A stretch of 64,000 nucleotides of DNA from Alphaproteobacteria bacterium (GCA_028284945.1 JANQQJ010000029.1:22810-86809), one strand, 5' to 3'; shown: positions 34,310 through 42,657, counted from the stretch's first letter. Made by a program: numbers and translations. The notes: generated by a model not told the origin, from the letters alone.

Positions 34310-34827
34310 AACCCGTCTTTGGGGAAAGGTGGTGCCCCGCGCTCATGTAATTGGGAAGTAGGGGAGACAGTTAGAGCGCCGGGGCACCGAGCGGACTGAC
34401 CTTTGGGAGGGAAGGCCAGTAACGAGAAGAATGCCAAACCTCTAAGGTCCTGACGAATCTATTATTTTCGAGAAAAGCAGACGCAAATTTACATCGTATT
34501 TGATGGGAAATGTTCCGGTCGAGGAAGGTGATGCCCGCAGAGGGAGGACGTTTGACCTTCTAGCGGTCATCCTGCGCCAGGGCTTCGCAGGACACTTCTT
34601 GGTCTAGCGATCTCCGGGTGGCTCGCCATCCGCCCGGCCTTCGCAGCCGAAGCGGCTGCTTCGGCGGAGTAGGCAAGCCCGAAGAGCGAAGGGTAGTGCG
34701 CCTAGAGGGAGAAAGTTTGAACTCAAACAGCCCATGCTCTGCTGCTGAAGCAGCTACGCAGGGCACGCCTGTTCGCAGCGACGCTTCTTGGGCGGTATCT
34801 CGCCCTGCGAAGCCTCGGCGAAGCAGG
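34310..34827. repeat. Non-coding repeat-rich stretch at the left side of the mobile element
   Basis: No convincing gene is present in these 518 bases. The stretch contains small inverted repeats (TCCTGCG/CGCAGGA around 34570-34593; GAAGCGGCTGCTTCGGC around 34648) and related blocks ending near 34560, 34724 and 34859. The last two contain the identical 16 bases GAGAAAGTTTGAACTC (34709-34724 and 34844-34859); the first is a diverged form (GGAGGACGTTTGACCT). Each is preceded by a GTG/GTGC-rich string, so that on the minus strand they look like tRNA 3' ends (T-loop-like TTCAAAC and a final GCACCA or similar). The left end of the element most likely falls in this stretch. Confidence 0.55.
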
Positions 34828-34935
34828 ATGGTGCCCGGGGAGAGAGAAAGTTTGAACTCTCTCTTTGAAGTTTTAGAGGATTGGGAGCACCAGTTACAAG
34901 CGCAGAACATTGACTTTGACGGGCTGGATCTATGA
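34828..34935 (+). CDS. Small putative protein coupled to mobC
   Basis: 35 residues from the ATG at 34828; longer in-frame readings run through the repeat stretch. The last 25 residues, beginning 'SLFEVLEDWEHQLQAQ', look like an acidic amphipathic helix and are coding in character, and the stop overlaps the mobC start (ATGA). The first codons come from a copy of the tRNA-like repeat, so the reading frame may be a truncated gene whose 5' part was replaced at the element boundary. Real translation is likely only for the 3' part. Confidence 0.4.
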   Translation: MVPGERESLNSLFEVLEDWEHQLQAQNIDFDGLDL

Positions 34936-35369
34936 GCAGCCCCGTGTTGGCCAAGGACTTCTCAAAGGCAGCAGTGAAGCCCCCTAAGCGTAAACGGAAG
35001 GCTCCGCCGCCTTTCTCCATTCGGTTCACAGACGAAGAACGGGCGCGTCTTGACCGGGATGCTGGGGCGTTGTCCCTCGCCGCTTATATGCGCCTCAAGC
35101 TGTTCGCGGGAGACGAACCGCCGCCAACCAAGCGGAAGCCAACGCGGAAAAAACACATCCCTTCCGCTGAACTCGCTGTCATTGGTCAAATGCTCGGCGG
35201 ATTGGGACAATCCCGGCTTGCTTCCAACATGAACCAGATTGCCAAGGCCGCGAATATCGGGACGCTGCCTGTCAGCCCTGAGCTAGAGGCAGAGCTTTCG
35301 GAAGCCTGCGCCGCCATTCAGGATATGCGCCGAAATCTCATTCAGGCTTTGGGAGTCAAAGCCCGATGA
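34932..35369 (+). CDS. mobC: MobC-like mobilization accessory protein
   Basis: 145 residues. A Lys/Pro-rich N-terminus is followed by 'FSIRFTDEERARLDRDAG' and 'LAAYMRLKLF', the ribbon-helix-helix-like start of MobC proteins, and by 'LIGQMLGGLGQSRLASNMNQIAKAANIG'-type sequence in the middle ('GQSRLASNMNQIAKAAN'), which is the family hallmark. MobC helps the relaxase open the DNA at oriT. The gene overlaps the relaxase start by 4 bases (ATGA). Confidence 0.88.
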   Translation: MSSPVLAKDFSKAAVKPPKRKRKAPPPFSIRFTDEERARLDRDAGALSLAAYMRLKLFAGDEPPPTKRKPTRKKHIPSAELAVIGQMLGGLGQSRLASNMNQIAKAANIGTLPVSPELEAELSEACAAIQDMRRNLIQALGVKAR

Positions 35370-36682
35370 TCCTTAAAGGCAATGCGCGGGGCGGCGCGAA
35401 AGACTTGGCGCTGCACCTTGAGAAAGAAGAAAACGACCATGTAGAGGTTTATGAGCTTCGCGGCTTTGCCTCGGATAATCTCATGGGAGCGCTGAACGAG
35501 ATTTATGCGCTCTCACGCGGCACGAAATGCCGCCAGTTTATGTATTCGCTGTCGCTGAACCCGCCTGAAACTGAGAGGGTGTCCACGGCGGATTTTGTTG
35601 ATGCGATTGAGCGCTGTGAAAAAAAGCTGGGTCTGGATAGCCAAGCCCGCGCCATTGTCTTTCATGAAAAGGAAGGACGCCGCCATGCGCATGCGGTTTG
35701 GTCACGCATCGACATTTCCGAGATGAAAGCCGTTCAACTTTCCTATGACCGCAAGAAACTGAAAGCTGTATCCTGTGAATTGTTTCTTGAACATGGCTGG
35801 CAAATGCCGCCGGGGCTGGTGAAGGATTCCGAGCGCGACCCGCTCAATTTCAACTTGGAAGAATGGCAACAGGCCAAGCGCACAGGGCAAAGCGCCAAGG
35901 ACATTAAGGCCGCTATTCAGAATGCCTGGGCGATTTCGGACAACCGGGCGTCGTTCACGCACGCGCTTGAAGAACGCGGCTTCAAACTGGCGCGGGGAGA
36001 CAAAGCACCGTTTTTGGCTGTCGATCACCACGGCGAGGTTTATTCGATCCCGCGCATGGTCCCGAATGTGAAAACGCGGGATGTGCGTGAACGCCTAGGC
36101 GATGAAAACGCGCTGCCCTCTGTGGGTGAAGTCACGGCGCAATATGCGGGGGAGATGGCGGCAGCGATGCAGCGCCACAAAGCCGAACTGCAACGGGCTG
36201 GGCATGTCGAACTGGCGGAACTGAAAGAGGATAAAGAACGCCTTGTGATGCGCCAGCGGACGGAGCGCGAAGCGTTCTTGAAAGCACAGCGCGAACGGCA
36301 AGAACAGGAAGCCGTTGAGCGCCAAGCCCGCTTCAAAAAGGGTCTTGGCGGCTTATGGGACCGCCTGCGCGGTGAACATAAGCGCATCCGCGAGCATAAT
36401 GAGCGTGAAGCCGAAGTCGCCGCGCTGCGTGATTCCGATGAAAAAGATAACCTCATATTCGCTCAACTGGCGCAGCGCCGGATGCTGAAACAGCGCGTCC
36501 TTGCCTTTAAGGACCACTACACGGAACAGCGCCGCGAGCTTGATACGGACCGGGCGCGGTTTGAAACGATGCGTAGAACCGCTCTTGAGCACAAGCGGGA
36601 TGAATTCAGGAAAGCCAGAGCGAACAGCCCGCAGCGCAAGACCCGTCGCAGCTGTAATCGCGGCCCTGAACCTGAATTGTAA
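35366..36682 (+). CDS. Relaxase/mobilization nuclease (MobA/VirD2 type)
   Basis: 438 residues. The N-terminal relaxase domain has 'KGNARGGAKDLALHL' at the start, 'QFMYSLSLNPPE' and the metal-binding motif 'HEKEGRRHAHAVWSRID' near residues 100-116. The C-terminal half is a long charged coiled coil (about 270-400). It would nick the element at oriT and lead the strand to the coupling protein encoded at 46816. It lacks a primase or helicase domain. A large hairpin and direct repeats follow the stop codon. Confidence 0.9.
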   Translation: MILKGNARGGAKDLALHLEKEENDHVEVYELRGFASDNLMGALNEIYALSRGTKCRQFMYSLSLNPPETERVSTADFVDAIERCEKKLGLDSQARAIVFHEKEGRRHAHAVWSRIDISEMKAVQLSYDRKKLKAVSCELFLEHGWQMPPGLVKDSERDPLNFNLEEWQQAKRTGQSAKDIKAAIQNAWAISDNRASFTHALEERGFKLARGDKAPFLAVDHHGEVYSIPRMVPNVKTRDVRERLGDENALPSVGEVTAQYAGEMAAAMQRHKAELQRAGHVELAELKEDKERLVMRQRTEREAFLKAQRERQEQEAVERQARFKKGLGGLWDRLRGEHKRIREHNEREAEVAALRDSDEKDNLIFAQLAQRRMLKQRVLAFKDHYTEQRRELDTDRARFETMRRTALEHKRDEFRKARANSPQRKTRRSCNRGPEPEL

Positions 36683-37040
36683 CCACGCCTTCCTGCGTTA
36701 GGTTTGTTGCTTCGGAATGGGATGAAAAACGGCCTTCACCCAGCCCTGAGGCTGTTTTTCAGCCCCGGAGCAACAAACCGGGCCGGATAGGCACCGCCCC
36801 ATCCGCCTATTCCCTAAATCCTATTGTTGCTTTGGAAGGGTTTGAAACAGCCTTCCAATGAAGCTGAAGCTCCTCTTCTACTGAAACTTACAAGGGATCG
36901 AGATCACATGGCCGAAAGAGTTTCCTCCCTCGGTTTACGAGAGTCCCGGTTCAGGGTGGCCGAGCGCTTCAGCCAAATACAACTGGATCCAAATTTTTAT
37001 TCGATATACAATCTTGATCGAAAACGGTAGGATGACCTCG
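36683..37040. repeat. Intergenic hairpin and direct repeat after the relaxase gene
   Basis: Two nested inverted repeats form a long hairpin: 36701-36715 (GGTTTGTTGCTTCGG) with 36765-36779 (one mismatch), and inside it 36723-36734 (TGAAAAACGGCC) with 36750-36761 (one mismatch). A degenerate direct copy of the left side follows at 36824-36855 (TTGTTGCTTTGGAAGGG and GAAACAGCC). Beyond 36960 the DNA turns AT-rich toward the methyltransferase gene. A 40-codon reading at 36908-37030 has no recognisable product. The hairpin could be a terminator, an oriT component or a recombination remnant marking the cargo boundary. Confidence 0.55.
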
Positions 37041-37982
37041 ATGACTGAAGTAATAAAAAAAAGAAAAAATGTACCAAAAAGCATTCAAGAACTCGGTTCA
37101 AGCATCTGGAATTGTAATGTTTCAAGTTTACTAGATAGATTTCCCGAAGAAGAAGTTTTTGACCTTATAGTCACATCGCCACCGTACAATATTGGAAAAA
37201 TATATGAAAAAAGGGAGGATATAGAAGACTATATAGAATTTCATACGAAAATTATCAAACAAATGGTCCAGCGCTTGAAGAAGACAGGGAGCTTTTGCTT
37301 CCAAGTTGGGAACCATGTGAAAGATGGTGAAATACTACCTTTAGATTACCTCTTTTACCCAATAATCCATGACCAAGGTATGAAGCTGCGAAACCGCATA
37401 GTTTGGCACTATGGGCATGGGCTGCACCAAAAGCGCCGATTCAGCGGTCGCTACGAAGTGGTTTTGTGGTTCACCAAGACTGACACATACGAATTCGACT
37501 TAGACGCCGTGCGTGTTCCGCCAAAGTACCCGGGCAAACGAGCATATCGGGGACCTCGGACGGGACAGCTATCCTCTAACCCGCTCGGCAAGAACCCGGA
37601 AGATGTTTGGGAGGTCAAAGATTCTCCACATGATCTGTGGCAGATCCCAAATGTCAAAGCTGGTCACGTAGAGAAAACTGAGCACCCCTGCCAATTTCCC
37701 GTGGGCCTGATTGAAAGACTGCTTCTAGCGCTGACCAAAGAGAACGATGTTGTTTTCGACCCGTTTGCCGGAACCGGGTCCGCAGGCGTCGCAGCTTTGC
37801 TCCATGGCAGACAGTTTTGGGGATGCGAGATAGACCCAGAATACGCCGAACTAGCCGTGCAGCGAATGCGAAAGACATGTAAAGGTGAAGAGCGGTTTCG
37901 CTCACACGCCAAACCGATTTATGACCACCGGAAGTCGAAATTGTCGGTAGACCCAAACAAACTTGGCATCGCGGCAGAATAG
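37041..37982 (+). CDS. DNA methyltransferase (beta-class N4-cytosine or N6-adenine)
   Basis: 313 residues from the ATG at 37041, which has 'GGTAGG' 9 bases upstream; ATG 37032 is also possible. The order of motifs is beta class: catalytic 'TSPPYN' (motif IV) near residues 46-51, then 'DPFAGTGSAGVAAL' (motif I, SAM binding) in the C-terminal third. A Ser before PPY is frequent in N4-cytosine enzymes, but the modified base cannot be fixed by eye. The first 300 bases are much more AT-rich than the surroundings. It opens a four-gene operon with a ParB-like, a helicase and a DUF3883 gene, and would mark self DNA. Confidence 0.9.
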   Translation: MTEVIKKRKNVPKSIQELGSSIWNCNVSSLLDRFPEEEVFDLIVTSPPYNIGKIYEKREDIEDYIEFHTKIIKQMVQRLKKTGSFCFQVGNHVKDGEILPLDYLFYPIIHDQGMKLRNRIVWHYGHGLHQKRRFSGRYEVVLWFTKTDTYEFDLDAVRVPPKYPGKRAYRGPRTGQLSSNPLGKNPEDVWEVKDSPHDLWQIPNVKAGHVEKTEHPCQFPVGLIERLLLALTKENDVVFDPFAGTGSAGVAALLHGRQFWGCEIDPEYAELAVQRMRKTCKGEERFRSHAKPIYDHRKSKLSVDPNKLGIAAE

Positions 37983-38027
37983 AATTCAAGGGAATCACAT
38001 GTCGCCATAAAGATTGAGGTTTTTTTG

Positions 38028-39251
38028 ATGGAATTAGGATGGCCGTTACCAAAGCGAAAACAGCACCTTGCAGATCTCGTCAAACAGGACAGCAAGAAAA
38101 CTGACCGCGTACGATTTCAAGGGAAAGCTCAATTTATGCCGGTGTATTCCGTGCCGCTGGACCTACCACGTTATCGGTTGGAGAACGGTCGCACGACGGG
38201 CTTTCAAGCAGAGTACTTAGCAGCCCACCCTGACGTAGAAGAGGATTTTTTTCGAGTCGATGGAGAATCCGAGGCAGCGCAGTCCGTCCAGCACGGTATT
38301 CTCAAGAAACTCGCACGGGGTTCTAAAGACCTGTTCCGGGAGTTTGAAACGGCAGAACAGGAAGAGCCGATCATACTTTCGGCAACCGGATATGTGATTA
38401 ACGGAAATCGGCGCCTGTGTACCTGGCGAACGCTCTACGAAGAAGACCCCGCCAGATACAGCCGATTTGCAAACATCGACGCGATCATTCTTCCGCCATG
38501 CGACGAAAGAGACCTGGATCGACTCGAGGCAGAACTACAGCTCAAAGAGGACCTGAAAGCGGAGTATAGCTGGACCTCGAAAGCGCTAATGATGCGAGAG
38601 AAGATGACAAGATTTTCTTATAATGAAGAGGAAATTTCGTCCATTTATGGTTTTAAAAAAGGAGAGCTTCAGGAGTTATTGGATTGCCTTGATTACGCTG
38701 ACGAGTACCTAAAAAGCCGTGATCTGACACGCCAATATTCACAGGTTGATGGGAAAGAGTTTGCGTTCCGCCAGATTTGCCGCAGTAGAAAAAAGGTAAA
38801 ATCTCCACGCTCCCGTGAGGTCTTTGAGAAATCTGCATTTTGTTTAACCGATGATGCTGCAGAAGGTACGAGAACCTATGCAGAAATCCAAAAAGCAGCC
38901 GACAATCTGAGCGAAGTCACATCCGGTCTAGCTGCAGAGTTTGAGGTCGATACCGAAGGAAAGTCGGAAACCGAGGTCGCGACCGCCCTTACTGCGATTC
39001 TCGAGGATAGCGCTAACTTCGACCGAGCACGGGAGTCCATTCAAGAAACAATTGCGTCTGCTACGGCGCGGGCACGCGACAGGAAAAAAGAGCTGCATGT
39101 TTCAAGTCGCGTCGCGCAGGCCAAGCAGAACCTTATAGATGCGAAACAGGCAATTGACGAAAACGCTTCGCGCAAAGGCGTTGTAGCTCACTTGGATCAA
39201 ATCGCTGAGATTGTTGCCGAACTTCGCCGGTGGGCGGAGGACGATGAGTAG
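38028..39251 (+). CDS. ParB/Srx-like nuclease-fold protein of the methyltransferase-helicase operon
   Basis: 407 residues from the ATG at 38028. Residues about 35-160 have a ParB/sulfiredoxin-like pattern: 'VPLDLPRYRLENGRT' at the start and 'SATGYVINGNRRLCTWRTL', where the 'GNRR' box matches the nucleotide-binding arginine box of ParB N-terminal domains. The middle is a helix-turn-helix-like ParB part ('YNEEEISSIYGFKKGELQEL'), and residues about 270-400 are helical. It may bind CTP or DNA and load the helicase. It overlaps the helicase gene by 8 bases. ParB-fold proteins are known partners in several nucleic-acid conflict systems. Confidence 0.7.
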   Translation: MELGWPLPKRKQHLADLVKQDSKKTDRVRFQGKAQFMPVYSVPLDLPRYRLENGRTTGFQAEYLAAHPDVEEDFFRVDGESEAAQSVQHGILKKLARGSKDLFREFETAEQEEPIILSATGYVINGNRRLCTWRTLYEEDPARYSRFANIDAIILPPCDERDLDRLEAELQLKEDLKAEYSWTSKALMMREKMTRFSYNEEEISSIYGFKKGELQELLDCLDYADEYLKSRDLTRQYSQVDGKEFAFRQICRSRKKVKSPRSREVFEKSAFCLTDDAAEGTRTYAEIQKAADNLSEVTSGLAAEFEVDTEGKSETEVATALTAILEDSANFDRARESIQETIASATARARDRKKELHVSSRVAQAKQNLIDAKQAIDENASRKGVVAHLDQIAEIVAELRRWAEDDE

Positions 39252-41031
39252 AGCGGTTCGAATATCCTATGATGAGACGTCGCGGTCCGCGCTTGTAGAA
39301 GTCGAGGGATCCGAAGATACATGGCGGTCTATCCGCCGTGTGTGCCAGGACTCTTTTGGGGAAACCGACGTCACCGGTCAGACCTCACTCGAAATGCCCT
39401 GGTGGGCATTTTTGGGCTGCCTGGATGAAATCGAATACTACGCTAACCGTTATCAGGTCCCTCTCGAACATTCCCAAGATGCTGCTAAGCGCCTTCAACA
39501 ATCCAAAGCTGCTGTCGCACAGTATGAGGAAGCGAAGACGGGAGTCGGCCCGTCCGAAGCCGAGATCTTTACCGAGCTCGCATCCAAGAGATTTCTGCGA
39601 GAACTTACCGAAGAGCAAGCGCGGAACGTGAGCAGAATGATGGCTCTGCCATCAGCCGCCACATTCTCCGTGCCAGGTGCCGGGAAGACCACCGAGGCGT
39701 TGTCCTTTTATGCGTTGAAGCGTACTCCCGAAACCCGCCTTCTCGTTGTATGCCCGAAAAACGCATTCGCGGCATGGGAAGAGCAGCTCGCACTTTGCAT
39801 GGAGCATGAGGACCAGTTTATCCGATTGCGCGGCGGAAGAATTGCAATTGAAGCGGCCCTAAAAGAGGCGCCCCTTAAAGCCCTTATCACTTACCAACAA
39901 TTACCCAATGTTTTGGATCTGATCGGGGCATACCTCGAATACTGGGATAGTTTCGTTTTTTTGGATGAGTCTCACCGAATAAAACGAGGGTTTCAGGGTG
40001 TCATAGGAAACGCAATTTTGTCTATCGCCCAAATTCCAAAATCGAAACTCATTCTATCGGGCACTCCGATGCCGAATGATGTGAGCGACCTGGTACCGCA
40101 GTTTCGGTTCCTGTACCCAGAGATCTTGGCAGATGAGGAAACGGTCGAAGAGTACATTCGACCGGTATATGTCCGAACGACAAAAAGTGAACTTGGGTTA
40201 CGTCCACCCGAAAAAACGATCAAACGACTTCCGCTTAAGCCGGCGCAATTCGAGTTGTACCAATTGCTACGCTCAGAAACCGCTCGTCAAGCGAAAGCGA
40301 ATCTGAGCCGCATTGATCTGAGTGCTTTGAGACGGGCGGGTCGCAGTGCCCTTCGCCTTCTTCAAGTCGCTACAAACCCGTCTCTGCTTGCGCGATTAGA
40401 GGAGTTCGAACACGAAACGCTTTTGTCCGAAGTGCTTAGCGAGGGCGATAGTCCGAAGTTAGAATATGCCTGCTATAGAGCCAGGGAATTGGCGTTCGAG
40501 GGTTATAAGTCGATTATCTGGTCGAGTTTTGTCCAGAATGTCGAGTTGGTGTCGAACCGCCTACTCGACATTGGGGCGGAATATATACACGGCGGTGTTG
40601 ATGCGGGAAGTGAGAACGAGGAAGGCACCCGTGAACAAAAGATAAAGCGCTTTCATGATGATGATAACTGCTGGGTCATGGTGGCTAATCCTGCGGCTTG
40701 TGGAGAAGGGATAAGCCTGCATACCGTTTGTCATCACGCGATTTACCTCGATCGAAATTACAACGCTGCGCAGTACTTACAGTCTGAAGACAGAATCCAT
40801 CGCCTTGGACTTCCCCCGGAGCAACAAACGTTTGTTGAAATTTTGCAGTCACCCGGAACGGTCGATGAGTCCGTTGATCGGCGCCTCGGAATCAAAATTG
40901 AAAACATGGCAAGGGTCCTAAACGACGCGTCATTGAACGAGGAACCTGAGATTATTGATTTGGATGCGGATGGCTTCGATGTCGATGACTTCAACGATTT
41001 CAGAGCCCACCTTGCCGAGAAGGTTGCATGA
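39244..41031 (+). CDS. SNF2-like DEAD/DEAH-box helicase of the methyltransferase-helicase operon
   Basis: 595 residues from the ATG at 39244, with 'GCGGAGGACG' in front. An N-terminal region of about 120 residues has no clear match. Then come Walker A 'SVPGAGKTTEAL', Walker B/motif II 'VFLDESHRIKRG' (DESH), motif III 'ILSGTPMPN', and in the second RecA domain 'IIWSSFVQNVELVSNRL', 'MVANPAACGEGISLH' and motif VI 'QSEDRIHRLG'. The Q-x2-D-R-x-H-R form is that of SNF2-family ATPases, which translocate on double-stranded DNA. With the methyltransferase and nuclease beside it, it would scan or remodel unmodified DNA. Confidence 0.9.
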   Translation: MSRAVRISYDETSRSALVEVEGSEDTWRSIRRVCQDSFGETDVTGQTSLEMPWWAFLGCLDEIEYYANRYQVPLEHSQDAAKRLQQSKAAVAQYEEAKTGVGPSEAEIFTELASKRFLRELTEEQARNVSRMMALPSAATFSVPGAGKTTEALSFYALKRTPETRLLVVCPKNAFAAWEEQLALCMEHEDQFIRLRGGRIAIEAALKEAPLKALITYQQLPNVLDLIGAYLEYWDSFVFLDESHRIKRGFQGVIGNAILSIAQIPKSKLILSGTPMPNDVSDLVPQFRFLYPEILADEETVEEYIRPVYVRTTKSELGLRPPEKTIKRLPLKPAQFELYQLLRSETARQAKANLSRIDLSALRRAGRSALRLLQVATNPSLLARLEEFEHETLLSEVLSEGDSPKLEYACYRARELAFEGYKSIIWSSFVQNVELVSNRLLDIGAEYIHGGVDAGSENEEGTREQKIKRFHDDDNCWVMVANPAACGEGISLHTVCHHAIYLDRNYNAAQYLQSEDRIHRLGLPPEQQTFVEILQSPGTVDESVDRRLGIKIENMARVLNDASLNEEPEIIDLDADGFDVDDFNDFRAHLAEKVA

Positions 41032-41034
41032 GAG

Positions 41035-41883
41035 ATGTTTTCGGTAGGCGTTTTGTATTCGTGCCAAACCTTTCTACAGGTTATTCGTGAAGATCGTCTC
41101 GACATCGAGAATTTTGAAAAGAACTTCACCCGCATTGAGGTCGCAGATGGCAAAGCGGTTTTGTCACTATCTCAACAGTGTCGATGGATAAGAGTTTCTG
41201 AAGATGGAGCTATTCGGCTCACGGAACGTGGCGAGTTTATTCTGGGCAAAGATAGCGCTCAGATGTGCCTTCGCGAACAGCTCCTAGACCTTTTGTCGTC
41301 CGAACCGCCACCGTGGGCGCGAAAGTTGATCCAAGGTCGCTATGAAGCCCTGAAGGTCATGCCACCTGACGCGGCGCAGTGCTTCAAGGATTGTGAGCTC
41401 ACAGATGGATTTGAGGATGATATCGTTGATTGGTGGGACGTAGCGTCGCAATCCGTACGTTCTGAACGTTCGAAATTAAACCACGAAGTTGGGAGGCGGG
41501 CCGAAAGGCTTTCTCTGGATTACGAACGACAGCGCACAGGCGTTGAACCGCTGTGGCAGGCCGTACAAACAAACGTTGCTGGGTATGACGTGCTTTCGCA
41601 GGTCGGAGCGAGTTCCAGCGAACGGCTAAAGATTGAGGTCAAGGGCAGCCGAATGGGTCGAAAGGAGGCCTCTTTCTTTCTTACGAGAAACGAATGGCGA
41701 ACTGCTGAGAAGTCTGGAGCCTACGAGTTTCATCTCTGGCTTGTACATGAAACTCCTAGGCTGTTCGTCGTTCCGGCAAGTGAACTTGAAGCTCACGTCC
41801 CAGAAGACAGGGAACAAGGCCGCTGGGAGACTGCACAGTTCTTTTTCAAGGATTTTACCGACTATGCGGTTCCTCTGAACTGA
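41035..41883 (+). CDS. DUF3883-type putative nuclease (PD-(D/E)xK fold)
   Basis: 282 residues, starting 3 bases after the helicase stop. The N-terminal half is probably DNA- or partner-binding ('LRLTERGEFIL'-like winged-helix stretch 'DGAIRLTERGEFILG'). The C-terminal part has 'EVGRRAERLSLDYERQR', then 'GYDVLSQVG', then 'ERLKIEVKGS', and 'SFFLTRNEWRTAEKSGAYEF'. The E, D and E-x-K residues in this order are the DUF3883 version of the restriction-endonuclease active site. It is the likely effector that cuts DNA in the operon. Confidence 0.82.
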   Translation: MFSVGVLYSCQTFLQVIREDRLDIENFEKNFTRIEVADGKAVLSLSQQCRWIRVSEDGAIRLTERGEFILGKDSAQMCLREQLLDLLSSEPPPWARKLIQGRYEALKVMPPDAAQCFKDCELTDGFEDDIVDWWDVASQSVRSERSKLNHEVGRRAERLSLDYERQRTGVEPLWQAVQTNVAGYDVLSQVGASSSERLKIEVKGSRMGRKEASFFLTRNEWRTAEKSGAYEFHLWLVHETPRLFVVPASELEAHVPEDREQGRWETAQFFFKDFTDYAVPLN

Positions 41884-42657
41884 CTATGCGTTGTGGAATT
41901 CGCCAGCGGCACGATCACAACAATTCTGCTATGGCGGTGTCGGAGGTCGCAGGAACGGTCCTCTGACTGCCGGGTGTTGGAGGCCACTACTCCGACAATT
42001 GAATTTTAAAGGGCGTGATAGTTCCTGATCGATGGGTGCAGGGAGAGCCGAAGTCTCCCGCGAGTGATGAAACGACGATACGTTTCAATGGCGCATGAAG
42101 GCTCGATGCTTGAATGCGCCAAACGAAGCCCTTAGCGCCTCCGGCGCTTTAGGGTTTCCCTGGGAGAGATTTTTAACGAGAGGCCGGAGAGCCTCTCTTA
42201 AACAAGATTGCGTGTACTACACGCACATCTTGCGCGCAGCGCTAAGCAGAAAAGCCGGGAAATCAGGGGAGTAGAAAGATGGTAAGACTGCAAAGCAGAA
42301 AACAAAGAAGCAAAGCAAAGAATCAAGAAACGGAAGGGAAAGGCGGAAAACGAGAAGCGGGAAACTAAAGCAAAGAGCTGAATACGAAAGGCGAAAAACC
42401 AGTGCGATGAGCCTGTTTCGGAAAACACTACCGGATATGCAGGACGCTGCAATGCAGCAAGGGTTAACAGTCCCTTAACTGGTATTCCGTATACTGTATT
42501 TCATGAAATGCGGTGTTTGTGATCGTAGTGTAATTAAATTTCGAGTGCGGGCGGGCACATCGGCGCAATACGCCGTGAATAAAGCGAATAACAAAGTCAT
42601 TTGCTTTCGCCGCTTAGCTGTAGGCAAGCGCAGATTTTCAAAGCATCGGGGGCGCTC
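41884..42657. other. Hairpin-rich non-coding stretch, candidate structured RNA or oriT
   Basis: No gene is seen in these 774 bases. Part one (41939-42225) holds a chain of perfect stems: GTCGGAG/CTCCGAC (41939 with 41990), GGGAGA/TCTCCC (42041-42059), TGAAACG/CGTTTCA (42068-42087), TGGCGCAT/ATGCGCCA (42089-42121), CCCT-AGCGCC/GGCGCT-AGGG (42129-42154), GAGAGGC/GCCTCTC (42178-42197) and TGCGTGT/ACACGCA (42209-42225). Part two (42245-42400) is a strongly purine-rich strand with AAAGCAAAG repeats. Part three has a 12-bp palindrome ATTTCATGAAAT (42498-42509). This may be an ncRNA, an oriT or a single-strand origin; I cannot choose. Confidence 0.6.

Noticed and set aside
36908..37030. Possible 40-codon gene between the relaxase and methyltransferase genes
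   Set aside because: It overlaps no operon junction, its product matches nothing I know, and it begins in repeat-derived sequence. It could be a remnant but is not supported enough to list.
37041..41883. Assignment of the operon to DISARM, BREX, Dnd or classical Type I/III restriction
   Set aside because: Diagnostic members (DUF1998 and PLD proteins, PglZ/BrxC, DndC-E, HsdS or Res/Mod pairs) are missing; only general methyltransferase-helicase-nuclease logic is shared.
41884..42480. Group I or group II intron in the hairpin-rich stretch
   Set aside because: No domain V-like hairpin, no group I core (P3-P8) and no intron-encoded protein were recognisable; the structure was kept only as an unassigned candidate.
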